Position numbers and translations under genes: made by a program. The notes under the pieces were generated by a model. That model ran no database searches. It had not been told where the DNA came from and saw only the letters and a list, made by a program, of their open reading frames with translations. DNA of 64,000 bases, taken from positions 16,941,956 to 17,005,955 of the forward strand of contig JBBMNZ010000014.1 of NCBI GenBank assembly GCA_037954325.1, written 5' to 3'. The stretch is from Fistularia commersonii (lineage: Eukaryota > Chordata > Actinopteri > Syngnathiformes > Fistulariidae). This document shows positions 47,300 through 58,823 of this stretch, piece after piece; position 1 is the first letter of the stretch; each line of letters starts with the position of its first letter.

Positions 47300-47490
47300 T
47301 TGTATATTATTAATCCCTTGCGGGAAATATCTCTGCATGTAACCCATCATGGACCATAATCCATGAGCAGTTGGCAGCCATCTAGCAGTGCAAGGGGTAG
47401 CAGTTAGGGGTTCAGTGTCTTGCTCAACAACGCTTCAGCACACTAGGACAAGCCTGGAATCAAACCAGCAATGTTCTTGTACAAGTACAA
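47300..47490 (+). repeat. Unclassified dispersed repeat, copy 3
   Basis: It shares the AATCCC...AACCCATCATGGA block and AGTTAGGGGTTCAGTGTCTT with 35580-35765. Confidence 0.6.
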
Positions 47491-47930
47491 TCACTCGACC
47501 TCCTGCACCCTGGGGATGGCATGGTGCAGGTACTTCCATTATGCCTTCTCTCTCTGTAATCTGTTTATTCTCTTTCCTTCCTTGCTTTCCTTTTCTTGCC
47601 ACATGGATTTCCCATCATCAGCATTAGCTGGATGAAGTTTCCCTCCTACATTGTGCAAATGACTTTAATAATGATGACATCCTGCTGTCTGCGAATAATC
47701 TGACAGCCACATGCAGCGTTGGTTTGCAATCTGGCCAACACATCAATACAGTCAATATTATCCCTAGCTCCATATTAAAACTGCTTTAAGAGGTTCCATT
47801 GCACAGATAACACTCAAGGAAAGAAAATTTCAAATGACTGAAATAATGCAGCAAACTATCAGTATGATTATTTATATTGAACAATTGCTATTAGTTATTG
47901 CCTGCATCTTCAAAGGCTCTCAGTTTTCAG
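47491..47930. other. Unique DNA
   Basis: Nothing recognisable. Confidence 0.4.
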
Positions 47931-48745
47931 CAGTGGTGGGTCGTCAGGGCCTGCCAGGCCTTCTTTGCTGGCCTAGAAAAATATCTGAATCACAAAGGTC
48001 AATTGAAATTTGTCCATGAATACTTATTGAGTAATTCCAAATGGTCCGTTCACTTCCTTTCATAGCTTTTCTCCAAGTTGTGCCGCTTCCAGACATGCAT
48101 TTTCATACTAAAGCATTTAACCAATCACATTTCAGCCATAATCTGTTGCCAGGCAGGGTCAAAGTCAAAGGAGTCTGCCTGAGGGGGGGGGGCCTGCACA
48201 ATTGGTTCTGCAAGCCCTTCGCAAAAAATAAGTGTTGATGACGCTGTTGCTTCAACCAATCAGATTTTGTGTTGGTGACATCAAAGCCCTCTAGCAGGCT
48301 TCAGCAATGTCAGCGTATTCACACCCTCTGATTGCATAGTCAGAGAGTGGACAAGTGCAATAAGGAGGAGAAGCGTACTAGGGAGCTGCAGAAAAATAGT
48401 TATGTTTGTTTAAAATCGTTTTTTTTTTCAACCCACAGTTGCTGCAGCAGGAGAAGAAACGGATTTAGTTACTAATAAATTGTTAGAGTGATTTTCTTTT
48501 TGAAGAGAAGCTGGACATAGTTAAGAAGGGTCAGGCAACTCCTAAACCAGCGAGCCTGTCACAACCAGGAAAAGGATTTGTCCGACATTTTCAAGCCACG
48601 AACTACGACCGGTACCCCAGGCTCACAGGCTCCGAGGCAAATTGTATTGCTGGCAGTGCTTGGAGCCGAAGCACACGGATAATCTGCACGACAGAATAAT
48701 TGAACTCTGTTTGAGAAGGAAAGAATGATGGATTTTGTCTACAAA
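47931..48745 (+). mobile_element. hAT element 5' part (ZMYM1-like), truncated
   Basis: It begins CAGTGGTGGGTCGTCAGGGC, a hAT-like terminus. Two CCAAT boxes (AACCAATCA near 48119 and 48256) suggest its old promoter. A zinc-finger coding remnant lies at 48510-48721. No matching right terminus was found; the match ends near 48745. Confidence 0.55.
48510..48721 (+). pseudogene. TTF-type zinc finger of hAT transposase
   Basis: Reading gives EKLDIVKKGQATPKPASLSQ, then PGKGFVRHFQATNYDRYPRL. This is the well-known N-terminus of ZMYM1-like hAT transposases. A one-base loss at about 48640 shifts the frame so that CWQCLEP follows in another frame. The catalytic region is absent. Confidence 0.7.
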
Positions 48746-49009
48746 AGGTCAGAATTTTGGTGAGTAAAATGCTGCAATTTTCCTAAATAGTGCTGCAAGT
48801 TTATCAGGTTATTATTGGTGCTTTTTATGTGTCTCAGCTGTTTGCTATAAAGGCATTTATTGTGGCTACTGTCCGTTTGTGTGGCTCCTGCCATGTGACC
48901 GGACTTTTGTTGTCCCGGTGTGTTCAGGAACTGATCAAGCAAGAATGGTTTATTCAAAGTCAGGAAATACAATTATGAGATATCCCGGGCCAGAGATATT
49001 CCGGGCTAC

Positions 49010-49330
49010 AATGAATGTCACCCCGAGAGGATCGTTCACCCTCTCTGCACACCCGCTGAGACGCGTCCAGCTGATGTGCAAGTGATGAGGTTCTGGCCCG
49101 GAGCCGAGGAGGCGCGGTCATTTTATACCATCGCCTCAACGGTCAGGCTTATTTCGGTCGGGTAATTACGGACTTGTTTTATACACTCAAGGAATTTGGG
49201 TACTTGGGGTGCCGGGCCGCGCCCCGGACAAAGCCCCGGGGTGCGCGATCGATTACGCACGGGGGTGTCAGTAGAAGAGTACAGAGTTGGGCATCCCTTT
49301 GTCGTCACGTGATGCGCTCCCGCGAGCGAA
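49010..49330. other. CpG-dense block, unexplained
   Basis: CpG dinucleotides are frequent (GGCGCGGTC, GGTCGGGTAATTACG, GGGCCGCGCCCCGG, GTGCGCGATCGATTACGC, GTCGTCACGTGATGCG) in otherwise CpG-poor DNA. The plus strand is open for over 150 codons from about 49078, with no recognisable domain. It could be a CpG-island promoter (an E-box/CRE-like GTCACGTGA is present), a young insertion, or foreign GC-rich DNA. Confidence 0.4.
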
Positions 49331-50474
49331 TTTTAACAGTATACAGGTTTTCTATCTGCGATGCACCTTTCTTTATACTGCATTTCTGCATAATAAGATG
49401 TTTTTTTTATAGCCATAATCTAATTATTGGGGGGTGGATTGATTGGTACATACAAAAATATGCTTGTCTTGGTGCATCAAATGGCAGCATGCGTGTGTCT
49501 AAGAAGGGATTGTAAAATGTCAAAATCTACCACATAAAAATAAAAAACAAACAATAGATCAAGTAGTCATCTATTTCTGTGGTGAATTGCATAACATATA
49601 TCATGACTCACAGCTGATACTGTATCCAAAATTAAAAGATCCAGGAAAACAACCATGACAAACCTTGACTGGTTATTCCAACATGCGCGTCAATTATATA
49701 TTAATGAAATTACGCAAAATGAGTCAAACCTCTAGGTGCCATTCCAATGCCCAATGGGGAGTGAAGAGTTAAAAGGAGAGTCTAGTCCTTCCTTTTCTTC
49801 TTCTCCTCTATGTTCCTCCTCTTGTTCTTTGTGGTCGTCTTTGCTGTCTTCAACTTCTACATCAATCACCATCCATCATATTGAATTTGCACCTCAGGTC
49901 TACTTGAATTAGTGAGGAAGGGGGTTGAGATCTAACAAAGGTGTTGGGGACAAGCCCCCTGTCTGCTCACTTTCTTATTCCTATCACATCACTTACCTTA
50001 CTAAGGGGCCTTAAAGACAGCTAATGCTGCTAGTGCTAATTAGGCCATTTGAAGATGCCGCCGAGGTCCTGCACTGGTGGGATGAAAGCTCCGTTAATGA
50101 AATACAATGGTGTAACAACACTGATAATTTCTGCCATAGGCAGAGAAATAGAAAAGAAAGAGATGTGCTAGCTTTGCTCAGCTGAAGAATCCCCAAGTGA
50201 ACCTATACAAGCTTCCAATGCCCAAAGAAATGAGCATGAATGACGTGTCTGTGCATTAGCATCAGTGTCAGTGTTTGAGCGTGTGTGCATCACTCCCAAC
50301 CCGAAATCACATGAGCCTACAATATTGATTGAGTCATTAACGACTGTTAATTTCAATGGATTCTCGTTTGTTTTTCTTCCACTATTGTCTACCCTTGAGT
50401 GTGAACTTTATATTTGCAATACTTGTATCTTAGGCTGATTTTCAAATTAAATCTCAGCATGCACCACTGGTGAG
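49331..50474. other. Unique AT-rich DNA
   Basis: Nothing recognisable. Confidence 0.4.
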
Positions 50475-50690
50475 GTCTGCTGTGGTTTCTGGGACCAGTA
50501 CATTAGAGGCATATCACGGAAGTCCCATAAGTTGCCAGACGGGGCCTCCATTGGACGTCTTTGGCAGTTGGATCAAGGAGCAGTGGAATTTGAAGGTCGA
50601 GTCAGTGCCTTGAATTGGTTTGTTATGTTCCTCAAAACACTGATGAACTTTTATTTACAGTGTGGCTGAGCACATTATCGTTCTGAAAAG
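50475..50690 (-). mobile_element. Tc1-like transposase relic
   Basis: The minus strand gives PFQNDNVLSHTVNKSSSVFE, then EHNKPIQGTD..., lining up with the FQQDNAPCHTAK...EEH region of Tc1-like transposases that carries the second catalytic Asp. The APPRNLQDL-like part follows as GGPVWQLMGLP. Both ends are gone. It is old and separate from the MITE family above. Confidence 0.6.
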
Positions 50691-51927
50691 GTGTTTTTTT
50701 TTCATGTTCAAGCATTTTCTTCCAAAACTCACATTAAAGTAAATGAACGACTGAACCCAGTGACCCATTTTTAACCAGAATATCTAAGTCACATCACAAT
50801 ATAAACATTTTCAAAATTTTGACTTTCATTGATCATAAGCTTTTGTGAGGTATTTTGCTTTTCATCAAATATTTGGCCAGCTGACATGCAAACTCAGTGT
50901 TTTTTCACTCACTAAGAAACACCAAAAGAGATGAATGAGTCATCCCAACTTGTACCTTTCAGCAACCTCATTAGTATATTTAGTGCAAGGAGTGTTAAAC
51001 CACAACTATGTAGCCCACATCTTTCAGTTACACTCGCAGGCAGACACTGTTGAAAAACAACCACGCAAACCTTCATTTGTTTGAACATTGTCTTTCTCAA
51101 CCGAATATTTAAATCAGCAAATCAGGGTCCCACAGGATTGTTTTTTTGTTATTCTTCTGCGTGCATGTGTCTTTGTGTGCATGCAAGTCCTGAGGTGATG
51201 GGCTACGTGGAATGGGCTGAACACCTCAAGGTCCTAGTTCATCTCAACACAACGCTATTCTCATGACCCAATTCTTATGACCTAATTGTAATTCCTTTCC
51301 TTCCAAGTAACTCATATGGGATGTATGTTTTGAACTTGTCAGCAAGAATGATATAGTCAGTCATTTTGTGACTAAATTAGGGATATTCTCATGGATTTTT
51401 AGGTCATTGCTCTTTAATTATTGTTAAAATTGTTATTTTTTTCCCTCTTACACATTTGCTTATTATATTTTGACTCTACTTCAATTTTAGCTGTTATTGC
51501 TATTGAAATTTATTGACTCATTATCAGATAACCCCATTCTTATTTTTAAGATATGTAGTTGCCTCTTTTCAGGCACTTTCTATAGGTTTGGAAGTTGTGG
51601 ATAATTTTGTCAGGAAAAATCATTTCCAGAGAAGATACCTCACAGTCACATTTGTTGAAGGCAAAGGCAACTAATGAATACAAAAGTTTTTGAATGACAG
51701 AGGAAGTACAGTTTCAAGAAATATTTATGCAGCCATCCACATACTGTAATATTACATTACTGGATGATTGAGCTCCATTTTGCTATTAAACAATTGATGA
51801 AAATTCACTTTCGAAACTATCTAAATTAAAAACTTCCCATTCATTATTCTGAAATTGAATACATCCTTTATATCGTGTGAAAACAAATGGATTAGTTTAA
51901 TATCAATTAAATAAGCATCTATAGTCG
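50691..51927. other. Unique AT-rich DNA
   Basis: Nothing recognisable. Confidence 0.4.
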
Positions 51928-52221
51928 TATTTATCCCAGCCGCCCAACATTTGGGTGTGATCCGCACCCATGAGAGCTGGAGTCCCAGCCCCAAGGCTAC
52001 CAAACTGGATCCCTCAATGACTTGACTTTGACTCAAAATTGCATCCATAAATGTTGCGAACAGAATCTGTGACAAACAACATCCCTGGTAGAGTCCAGCT
52101 CCCACTGGCAACAAATCTGACTAACTGCAGGCAATATGGTCCATGATCTGACACCAGATCATACAGGGGCTGAAAGACCTGTATCAGGCACCAGAGCACC
52201 CAATCAATTATCACCCTCATA
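51928..52221 (-). mobile_element. GATG-tailed LINE, inverted 5' segment
   Basis: On the minus strand it reads QPLYDLVSDHG, GAGLYQGCCLSQILFATFMD and a ruined FADD region ending at WAAGI. This is the RT part that precedes the segment starting on the plus strand at 52222. The inner element coordinates abut with a gap of about 20 bases. Confidence 0.7.
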
Positions 52222-52345
52222 TCTAAGGCTGTGGTCCTGAGCCTGAAAAGGGATCAGGGATCAGATCCCGCCTCCATCAGAGGATCACAAGTGTCTTGGG
52301 TTTTGTTCACGAGTTAGGAAAAGTGAGGTTGACAGGAGATTGCAA

Positions 52346-53105
52346 TTTAGAACAGAGAAGTTTCCAGGAGACTAGCATTCGGCACTTTAACACACAGGTG
52401 GAAACTCGAATTACAGCTTGCCAATCCAACATCTCAGATTGGATGGCAACTAACCACCTGAAGCTCAACCTGGACAAGACTGAGCTGCTCTTTCTCCCGG
52501 GGAAAGGTTGTCTGCATAGAAACCTGGCCATCACCATCAACAACACTGTGGTAAGGCCAACCATCACTGCGAGAAACCTAGGTGTGGTCCTCGACAACAA
52601 ACTGTCATTCTCAGCCAATGTCGCAGAAGCCGCACATTCCTGCACTATCCTCTTCTACAACATCAGGAAGATACGCAGATTCCTCACGGAGGATACAACG
52701 CAGATACTCATCCCGGCTCTAGTCATCTCTCATCTGGACTACTGCAACTCCGTCCTTGCCGGTGCCCCAGTGGTGACTATCAGGTCTCTGGAGGTTATTC
52801 AGAAAGTGGCAGCCCACCTGGTGTTCAACTGTTCCAGTAGCATCAAATTCAAGATCCTGGTGCTCGCCTACCGGGCAGTGAATGGGACAGCCTCATCTTA
52901 TCTACCGGATATGGTCAAACCACATGTCCCTACCCGTCTCCTCCGATCTGACGCCTCTCGCCGACTGTCCACCCCATCACTCAGAGCCCTGGCTCCCAAT
53001 CGAACTGGTCTTGGCTCTTCTTGGTCTTGGCCCCTCAGTGATGGAACGAACTCCCGAAAAAGGTCAGAACAGCGGGGTTGCTGCCCATCTTTCGCCGTGA
53101 GATAA
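52346..53105 (+). pseudogene. L2 reverse transcriptase C-terminal part
   Basis: The frame, open from 52296 in the host LINE, reads NHLKLNLDKTELLFLPGKG, RNLGVVLDNKLSF, CTILFYNIRKIRRFLTEDTT, VISHLDYCNSVLAG and VLAYRAVNGTASSYLPD. This is the end of an L2 RT. About 25 residues (the usual SLHWLPV region) are deleted after VFNCSS, and a frameshift near 53000 gives a false C-terminus. The first ~17 codons come from the surrounding LINE. It is an inactive fragment. Confidence 0.8.
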
Positions 53106-53372
53106 AAACATACCTCTTCACCAAGCATTACCCCACTAATCGCACTTTGCCCCCCCGAAAAAAAAAAAACAAAAAAAAGAACAAGAAATGAATGTATGTT
53201 TGTATATGGTTATGAGATGGCTATTCGGAAGAATGATCACTTCTGACTTCCGACTGCTGGTTCTTTGGATCTTCTGTGACTGAATTGCACTTTTTTTAAG
53301 TCGTTTTGGATAAAAGCGTCTGCCAAATGACTGTATTTATGTATGAGTGTATGACTAATGTAATGTAATGTA
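52346..53372 (+). mobile_element. L2-clade LINE, 3' part
   Basis: It starts in the RT region and ends with the teleost L2 tail TTTGGATAAAAGCGTCTGCC...AAATGACTG, followed by (TAATG)n-like repeats. A short GAGAT occurs at both borders and may be the target duplication. It sits inside the GATG-tailed LINE. Confidence 0.8.
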
Positions 53373-53790
53373 ATGAGAGATGATCTGGCTTCAGCGGCAT
53401 TGCAGACTCTGCTGAGCCGAAAAGGTGAAGCTAAAATCTACTGGTTGATCTATGTTTCTACCTTCCCTCGTGGTCACCCCCCCATTTGGGTAGTGACTGA
53501 AAAAATAGGATCACGAACACAGGTGGTTGAGGTGCCTCTGCAGGGTGTCTGGACTCTCACTTAGAGGTGGGACGAGAAGCTCTGTCATCTAGGAGGGATT
53601 CAGAGTGGAACTGCTGATCATCTGCATCAGAAGGAGATCAAGAGATCAAGAGGCCTCCTGAACAGCTGTATGGTAAGGTGTTCTGGTCGCACACCGCTAA
53701 TAGAGGGCCCTTGGAGGAGCTGTTTACACTGCTGCCACGATCTATCCCGAGATAAATGTAAAAAGATGGATGGGTGGATGGATGGATAAC

Positions 53791-54398
53791 TGCGTTTATG
53801 AATTGCCTTGTGAATTTTCAGTTGGCTTTTACTGTCCCTAAGATGATATCTTACTTGCTTATGTAAACTGTATTTACACAGAACAAACATCTAATGTGGT
53901 GAATACTTGATGAAATTGTCTTCATTGTGTAAACATGATTCTTAAACCTTTTTTTTCATAAATGTCAGCCAATGACGTTGACTTTTAATTAGTTAATATT
54001 TGTATAGAGTGCAACTGGATGACACAGTTAAGGAAGAACCCGGATAGAAATAATACATACCATAATATCTGCTTGGGACATTCGGACGAGGGTATTTCAG
54101 TGGATTTTCAATATTCTCTTGACTGTGTTCTCCATGTTCTCCTTGTGGCTGCGAGGGTTCTCTCTTGGTTCTCCATATTACAGCCATTTCTTCCCGCTGT
54201 CCTAAAAGGAAGTTCGTGGAATACTCAAATGAATGAATATCTGCCCAGCTTGACAGAAACTTGATGTCAGTTACAGAGCACTAATAGACTAAATGAGTGT
54301 TGGGAAGGACAATTAGGGAGATTAAAAAGGTTGATCCACAAACAAGCTAAATGTTATTTTATACGAGTCTTATTTTCCATTTTAGAATTATACAGACA

Positions 54399-54400
<2 letters not shown>
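53791..54400. other. Unique DNA
   Basis: Nothing recognisable. Confidence 0.4.
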
Positions 54401-54476
<76 letters not shown>

Positions 54477-54545
54477 GTGTGGGTGTGAGTGTGAGTGTGT
54501 GTGTGTGAGTATGTGCGTGTGTGTGTGTGTGTGTGTGTCTGTGTT

Positions 54546-54634
<89 letters not shown>
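54401..54634 (+). repeat. (GT)n-(GATA)n compound microsatellite
   Basis: GT runs at 54401-54545, with GCGT and GAGT interruptions in its second half, followed directly by about 22 GATA units. Confidence 0.97.
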
Positions 54635-56040
54635 TAAAATAACAGGAAGTAATTGATATAATATTTCCATTATCCATCAAAATAAATATAAGATGAATAA
54701 ATTCAACAGTGACCGCATGAAAGGGCCAAGCTTACACTTCATTAAGTCTCACAGCTGAGAGTCTGTTCTGCAAATGGGACAGAAGGACAAAAGTTGGTTC
54801 ATGTATGTAAACTCCATGTCTTGCAGTCTGACCTCAGTTTCTGCAGTTCCCCACCATTTCCAGGCATGGATACATTACGCAGTTGGCCCAGGTCTTGTAG
54901 ACATAACAAGCAGGCCTGTTTACATTCTTGCAGTGCAGGCAGGATGCTCTGGTGTCGCATGGGCAATCTAGCCCGTCTATTCCGGGAGGGGAAAGCCGCA
55001 GAAAACTCCAAGTTGGTGGGGGTGGACAGAATAAACATTGCTTGGCGATTCACCTGCAGCCAACAATTGGATTATAGTTAAGGATTTATTCAGTGAGTCA
55101 CACTGGGAGGGGGGGGGGGATTTTGGTTTTACTCTCCAGAGTAGATCTCAGAATGAGAGGGGTCACGATTTCCTCCACACTATTGTTGGGGTTGTCTGCT
55201 TTACAACCTAGTGTGATATCTGTTGATATTTTTGCCTCTTTAGTAGTAAAGCTCTGAGGTCATGATATACTTGTGCACCACTTTCAGATGTTGCCAACCA
55301 ATTATCTAAACTACTTCAAAGAACTATGAAACAAATGAGGAAGAAATTACAAAGGTCTTGATACCAATAAAAGATTTGCAATTCATTATTAAAAAGGCCT
55401 TTCAAAAAGGCTCAAACATGGCTAGAAAGATACTTAGGAGATAGAAAAAGAGCAAAATTAGGAAGTAGTTGATTTAGCTGTGAATCTGGAAACTTTAACC
55501 CGAAATATCAATGTGTTTGAAGTTTTTTTTTTATTTACTTGATTACACTTGTGCCCATTGACACTGACATCCAAGAGTGAATAATAAGGCTTAAAAAAAT
55601 TAAGTTTCAAATGTTGGCAAAGATGCTTATTAACTGGTGCTTAATTTTCAAAAACAATCACCTGGATGAAGAACAGAGAAGTTCAGTTGACTGCAGAGGT
55701 ATCATTTTCTATGATTCTTCTCAGCACATTATCCTTCAACTGCCACTGAGAGAATAATGTAAGTGTAGCATGACATTGGGGTGACCTTAGACAAAAGCGT
55801 TAACATTTTGATTGACTGGACTTGGGCTGGTAGTTTATTTAGTTCAGGAAGAACTTATGTTGCTCATTGTCTTACACTTGCTATTTGTTTTGTCTTGTTT
55901 AAGAAATATATAGTTTTCTCTTTTTTTGTTCTGTCTTTTTGTCTTGTCAAACTTGGGATTGTCCAATCGACTTTGCCAAATTTTCGCAAGACAACTTTTT
56001 GCTATATTTCGACAACAAAGTGATTTGGTCAGCTCGAAAC
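54635..56040. other. Unique DNA
   Basis: 54770-55080 is GC-richer but without recognisable coding. A G run lies at 55110-55119. Nothing else stands out. Confidence 0.4.
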
Positions 56041-56390
56041 ACCAAAGCTGTCTGTTAGTTTTTGGCAACACACCTACAATTTAGGCTTTGAAAAAAAATA
56101 TATCAAAACTTTGCAATATTATATGCAAAACACTCCTCACTGGGCACTGGCAAGGAAAACGTCTCGGCAGGCTTTCAGCGACACAACAGCCTGTTAGGTT
56201 TTGGCAAAACAACCCCTTCGGTTAGATTTCTGGACCACGATAAACGGTAGGACACAACTATTCCTTACGCTCAGACATGAGAACCCTCATAGGTTTTGGT
56301 AACAAAACCACTGCTTAGGTTTAAACAACAAAACTACTTGGTTTGGGTTGGACGATGAAACAATGAGTTTGGCAGCAGATGAATACAACC
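56041..56390 (+). repeat. Degenerate GTTAGGTTTTGGCAACAAAAC-type tandem repeat
   Basis: Words such as GTTAGTTTTTGGCAACAC, GTTAGGTTTTGGCAAAAC, ATAGGTTTTGGTAACAAAAC and TTAGGTTTAAACAACAAAAC recur at irregular spacing. This resembles a known kind of fish repeat rich in GGTTAGG and CAAAAC. Confidence 0.5.
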
Positions 56391-56502
56391 CCCGCATGGT
56401 ATCTCTCCAACTAGGAACTGTTGAAAGATTTACAAAGCGGGTCTTTCCAGAAAATTAGTGTGATTCTCACCACTGCCTTGATGACACTTCTTCATATAAT
56501 CG

Positions 56503-56690
56503 GCAGAGTGGTAAGGTGGTTAAGAACAGCTACTTGATGACAAGAATAGCCCTGGCTCGACCTTTCTGTATGGGGCTTGCATTTCTTCCTCTTGTATGGG
56601 TTTCGTCCAGGTTCTCCTGTTTCCTTTTGCAGTCCAAAAACATGCAGTAGGCTAATTGAAAGCCTCCAGCCCTTTTGCATCTGTCTCCAC
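56503..56690 (+). mobile_element. tRNA-headed SINE, 3'-truncated
   Basis: The head is GCAGAGTGGTAAGGTGGTTAAG with a box B-like GGCTCGACC. The body includes CTGTATGGGGCTTGCAT, GGGTTTCGTCCAGGTTCTCC and AGTCCAAAAACATGCA. It lacks the GGATAAG tail. Confidence 0.65.
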
Positions 56691-58657
56691 AGAATGGCCG
56701 AATAAGTTAATCAAATGTGTGTCAGTATTCTATTTATGTCCCATGTTCATCCCTTTCTCATATGAACAACACTTTGATGAAAGTGCTGTATAAATATATA
56801 TTTATCATGACTCATGTGACTTTTTCTTTTTACACTTCATTCCAGAAATATGAGATATTTGGATCAGATAGATGAGTCATGATTTTTTATTCTCCTGAAA
56901 TGCTGTCAGGTGTACACATTTTTTAAGTGAAAAACATTCCACGTGTCCAATCTCACAGGCAAGGTGTGTATTTTTACAATGGAGTGTGTGTCTTGTTACT
57001 CTTGAGTCGTTAAGTGTGTCGCCTCACGAGGACCTGACCGGCATTTACGCCAATAATTCCCACACGTCAAAGTGTAGTTAATTAGCCTGCTGTTCACAGC
57101 CACTGCATCCCACCCACCCCCAGTCTCCAGTCTCTTAAGTTAAAGTGGGGATAATAATTTCCACCGGGAACTCGTCACGACCATCAACAGACCCCCAACC
57201 CTCCACACAATCTCACACCACAATACATGCATGCACAAAAACCACACACAACCAATCATCGTTGTTCCGCTTAATACCTTTAAAACTGCTAATGCTGCAT
57301 GTTATGAAAGTTTGGGCCCTGTGGTTTGCCTACGACACCCCCTATCTGGATGGATGGAAAAGAGACTCATCTGACTCTTCCCCCATCAAAGACAGATGCA
57401 ACAGTCTGTCTGAGATTCTGATTTTCTGAAGACCTTTGTAGGTTTGTTATGGTTACGACTAGTTCAAAGTAGTTGAAGTTAGTTTGATATCCTCTCCAGA
57501 GAAGCGCAGCTCTTGGTAGCTGGGAGCAGGCTTCCCTGCCTCTCATTAACCTCATCATGTACTCCACTGCATAAAAGGCCTTAGAGATTTTTTTTTTTTT
57601 GTCAAGGTGATGTCGAAGGATTGCTGACTACAAATCCCAGCTGACTAGGATGGAATTAGTCGTGGTCTCACAGGACGAGGTTCTGACCCACACGTGTTTG
57701 GCAGCACCAAGCCTGGAGAAGCATAAAGGCCAGAGCTTTTTGCACAAGCTGACAGTTCTCTGCCCTGACTGACACAGGGAGCGATTTACTCAGTGCAGCT
57801 GCTGCTGCGCAGAAGCGTTTTTTATCTTGGATCATCACTGTTCGTCTTTCTGATGTCTTGTTCTCGGTGTTGTGGACTGACGAAGTTTTGTGAAGCAGGA
57901 GTCTTTTGAGTGATTTTCGGTTGGCCACCAGGTTGGGCAATATAAAACTGTAGGGCTGGCAAGGTTAATACATTTAACTTTGATAAAAATGGAAAACAAC
58001 CAAAAACATTAAATTCTCAAAAACCTGCCCATTTGGAGTCCATTAAAGTCAACAATCCACAAATCCCGTTCATGACTGACACTAGAATGCAACTTAAATT
58101 GCATGCTTGGATTGCTGCGGTGTCAACAATGATATGGGAGATGCATTTGTCTCCTTTGGGTAGGAAGGATCTGAGCTAGAATGCAAAGCTCTCAATTTAT
58201 TGCTCCATTTATTCTAACTCTCACCTATGGTCACAAACTTTAGGTCAGGACTCAAAGAACGGGGTCTTGAACACAAACAGCTGGAATGATATTCCTCCAC
58301 GGGGTGGCTTTACTTAACCTCGGAGATAGATGAAGGAACACAGACATCTGGGAGATTTGTGAAGCACTGCCACTGCTCTCATGAGTCAAAAGGCGTCAGT
58401 TTGTCCATTTCGGGCATGTAATAAGGATGTCGCTAGTACTAATACAACTGCTGCTGCATGATGAGGATTATGATCACAACAGCAACACCAACAATAACCA
58501 TCATGATTATAATTATAATTCAAAATTAAAATAAAAAATCAGCAAGCTTTTACTTCACCATTTCATTTTATTTTCAAGAAAATGTCCATTAAAATGTTTT
58601 AAATAGAGTATTAAAGGAAATGAACTGCTTTAAAATTATGTGTTGCCTCCTTACTTT
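56691..58657. other. Unique DNA
   Basis: A T run lies at 57589-57601. The block 57000-57180 is of ordinary complexity and might be conserved noncoding sequence. The minus-strand open frame 57940-57668 resembles nothing I know. Confidence 0.4.
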
Positions 58658-58673
58658 AGTCGAGTGCTTCATG

Positions 58674-58718
58674 CTTCTTCTTCTTCTTCTTCTTCTTCTT
58701 CTTCTTCTTCTTCTTCTT
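58674..58718 (+). repeat. (TTC)n tail of the RTE element
   Basis: About 15 TTC units, that is (GAA)n in the element's own orientation. The same tail, shorter, ends the copy at 26229. Confidence 0.9.
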
Positions 58719-58823
58719 TCGGCTTTTCCTGTCAGGGGTCGCCACAGCGAGTCAACTTTTTCCATCTAACCCTATTCTCTGTATCCTCCTCTCTCACACC
58801 AACTACCTTCATATCCTCTCTCA

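Larger units (their letters stand above)
52222..53790 (+). mobile_element. GATG-tailed LINE, 3' segment split by an L2 insertion
   Basis: 52222-52345 reads like SEAMVLSRKR...YLGVLFTS-type coding; 53373-53763 continues with the RT C-terminus (SRKGEAKIYWLIYVSTFPRG, then EKIGSRTQV). The end is a (GATG)-like tail at 53764-53787. The interruption at 52346-53372 is L2. Frames are broken. Confidence 0.7.

Noticed and set aside
56041..56390. Interstitial telomere repeat
   Set aside because: GTTAGG occurs but never as consecutive TTAGGG units; it fits a degenerate longer tandem repeat better.
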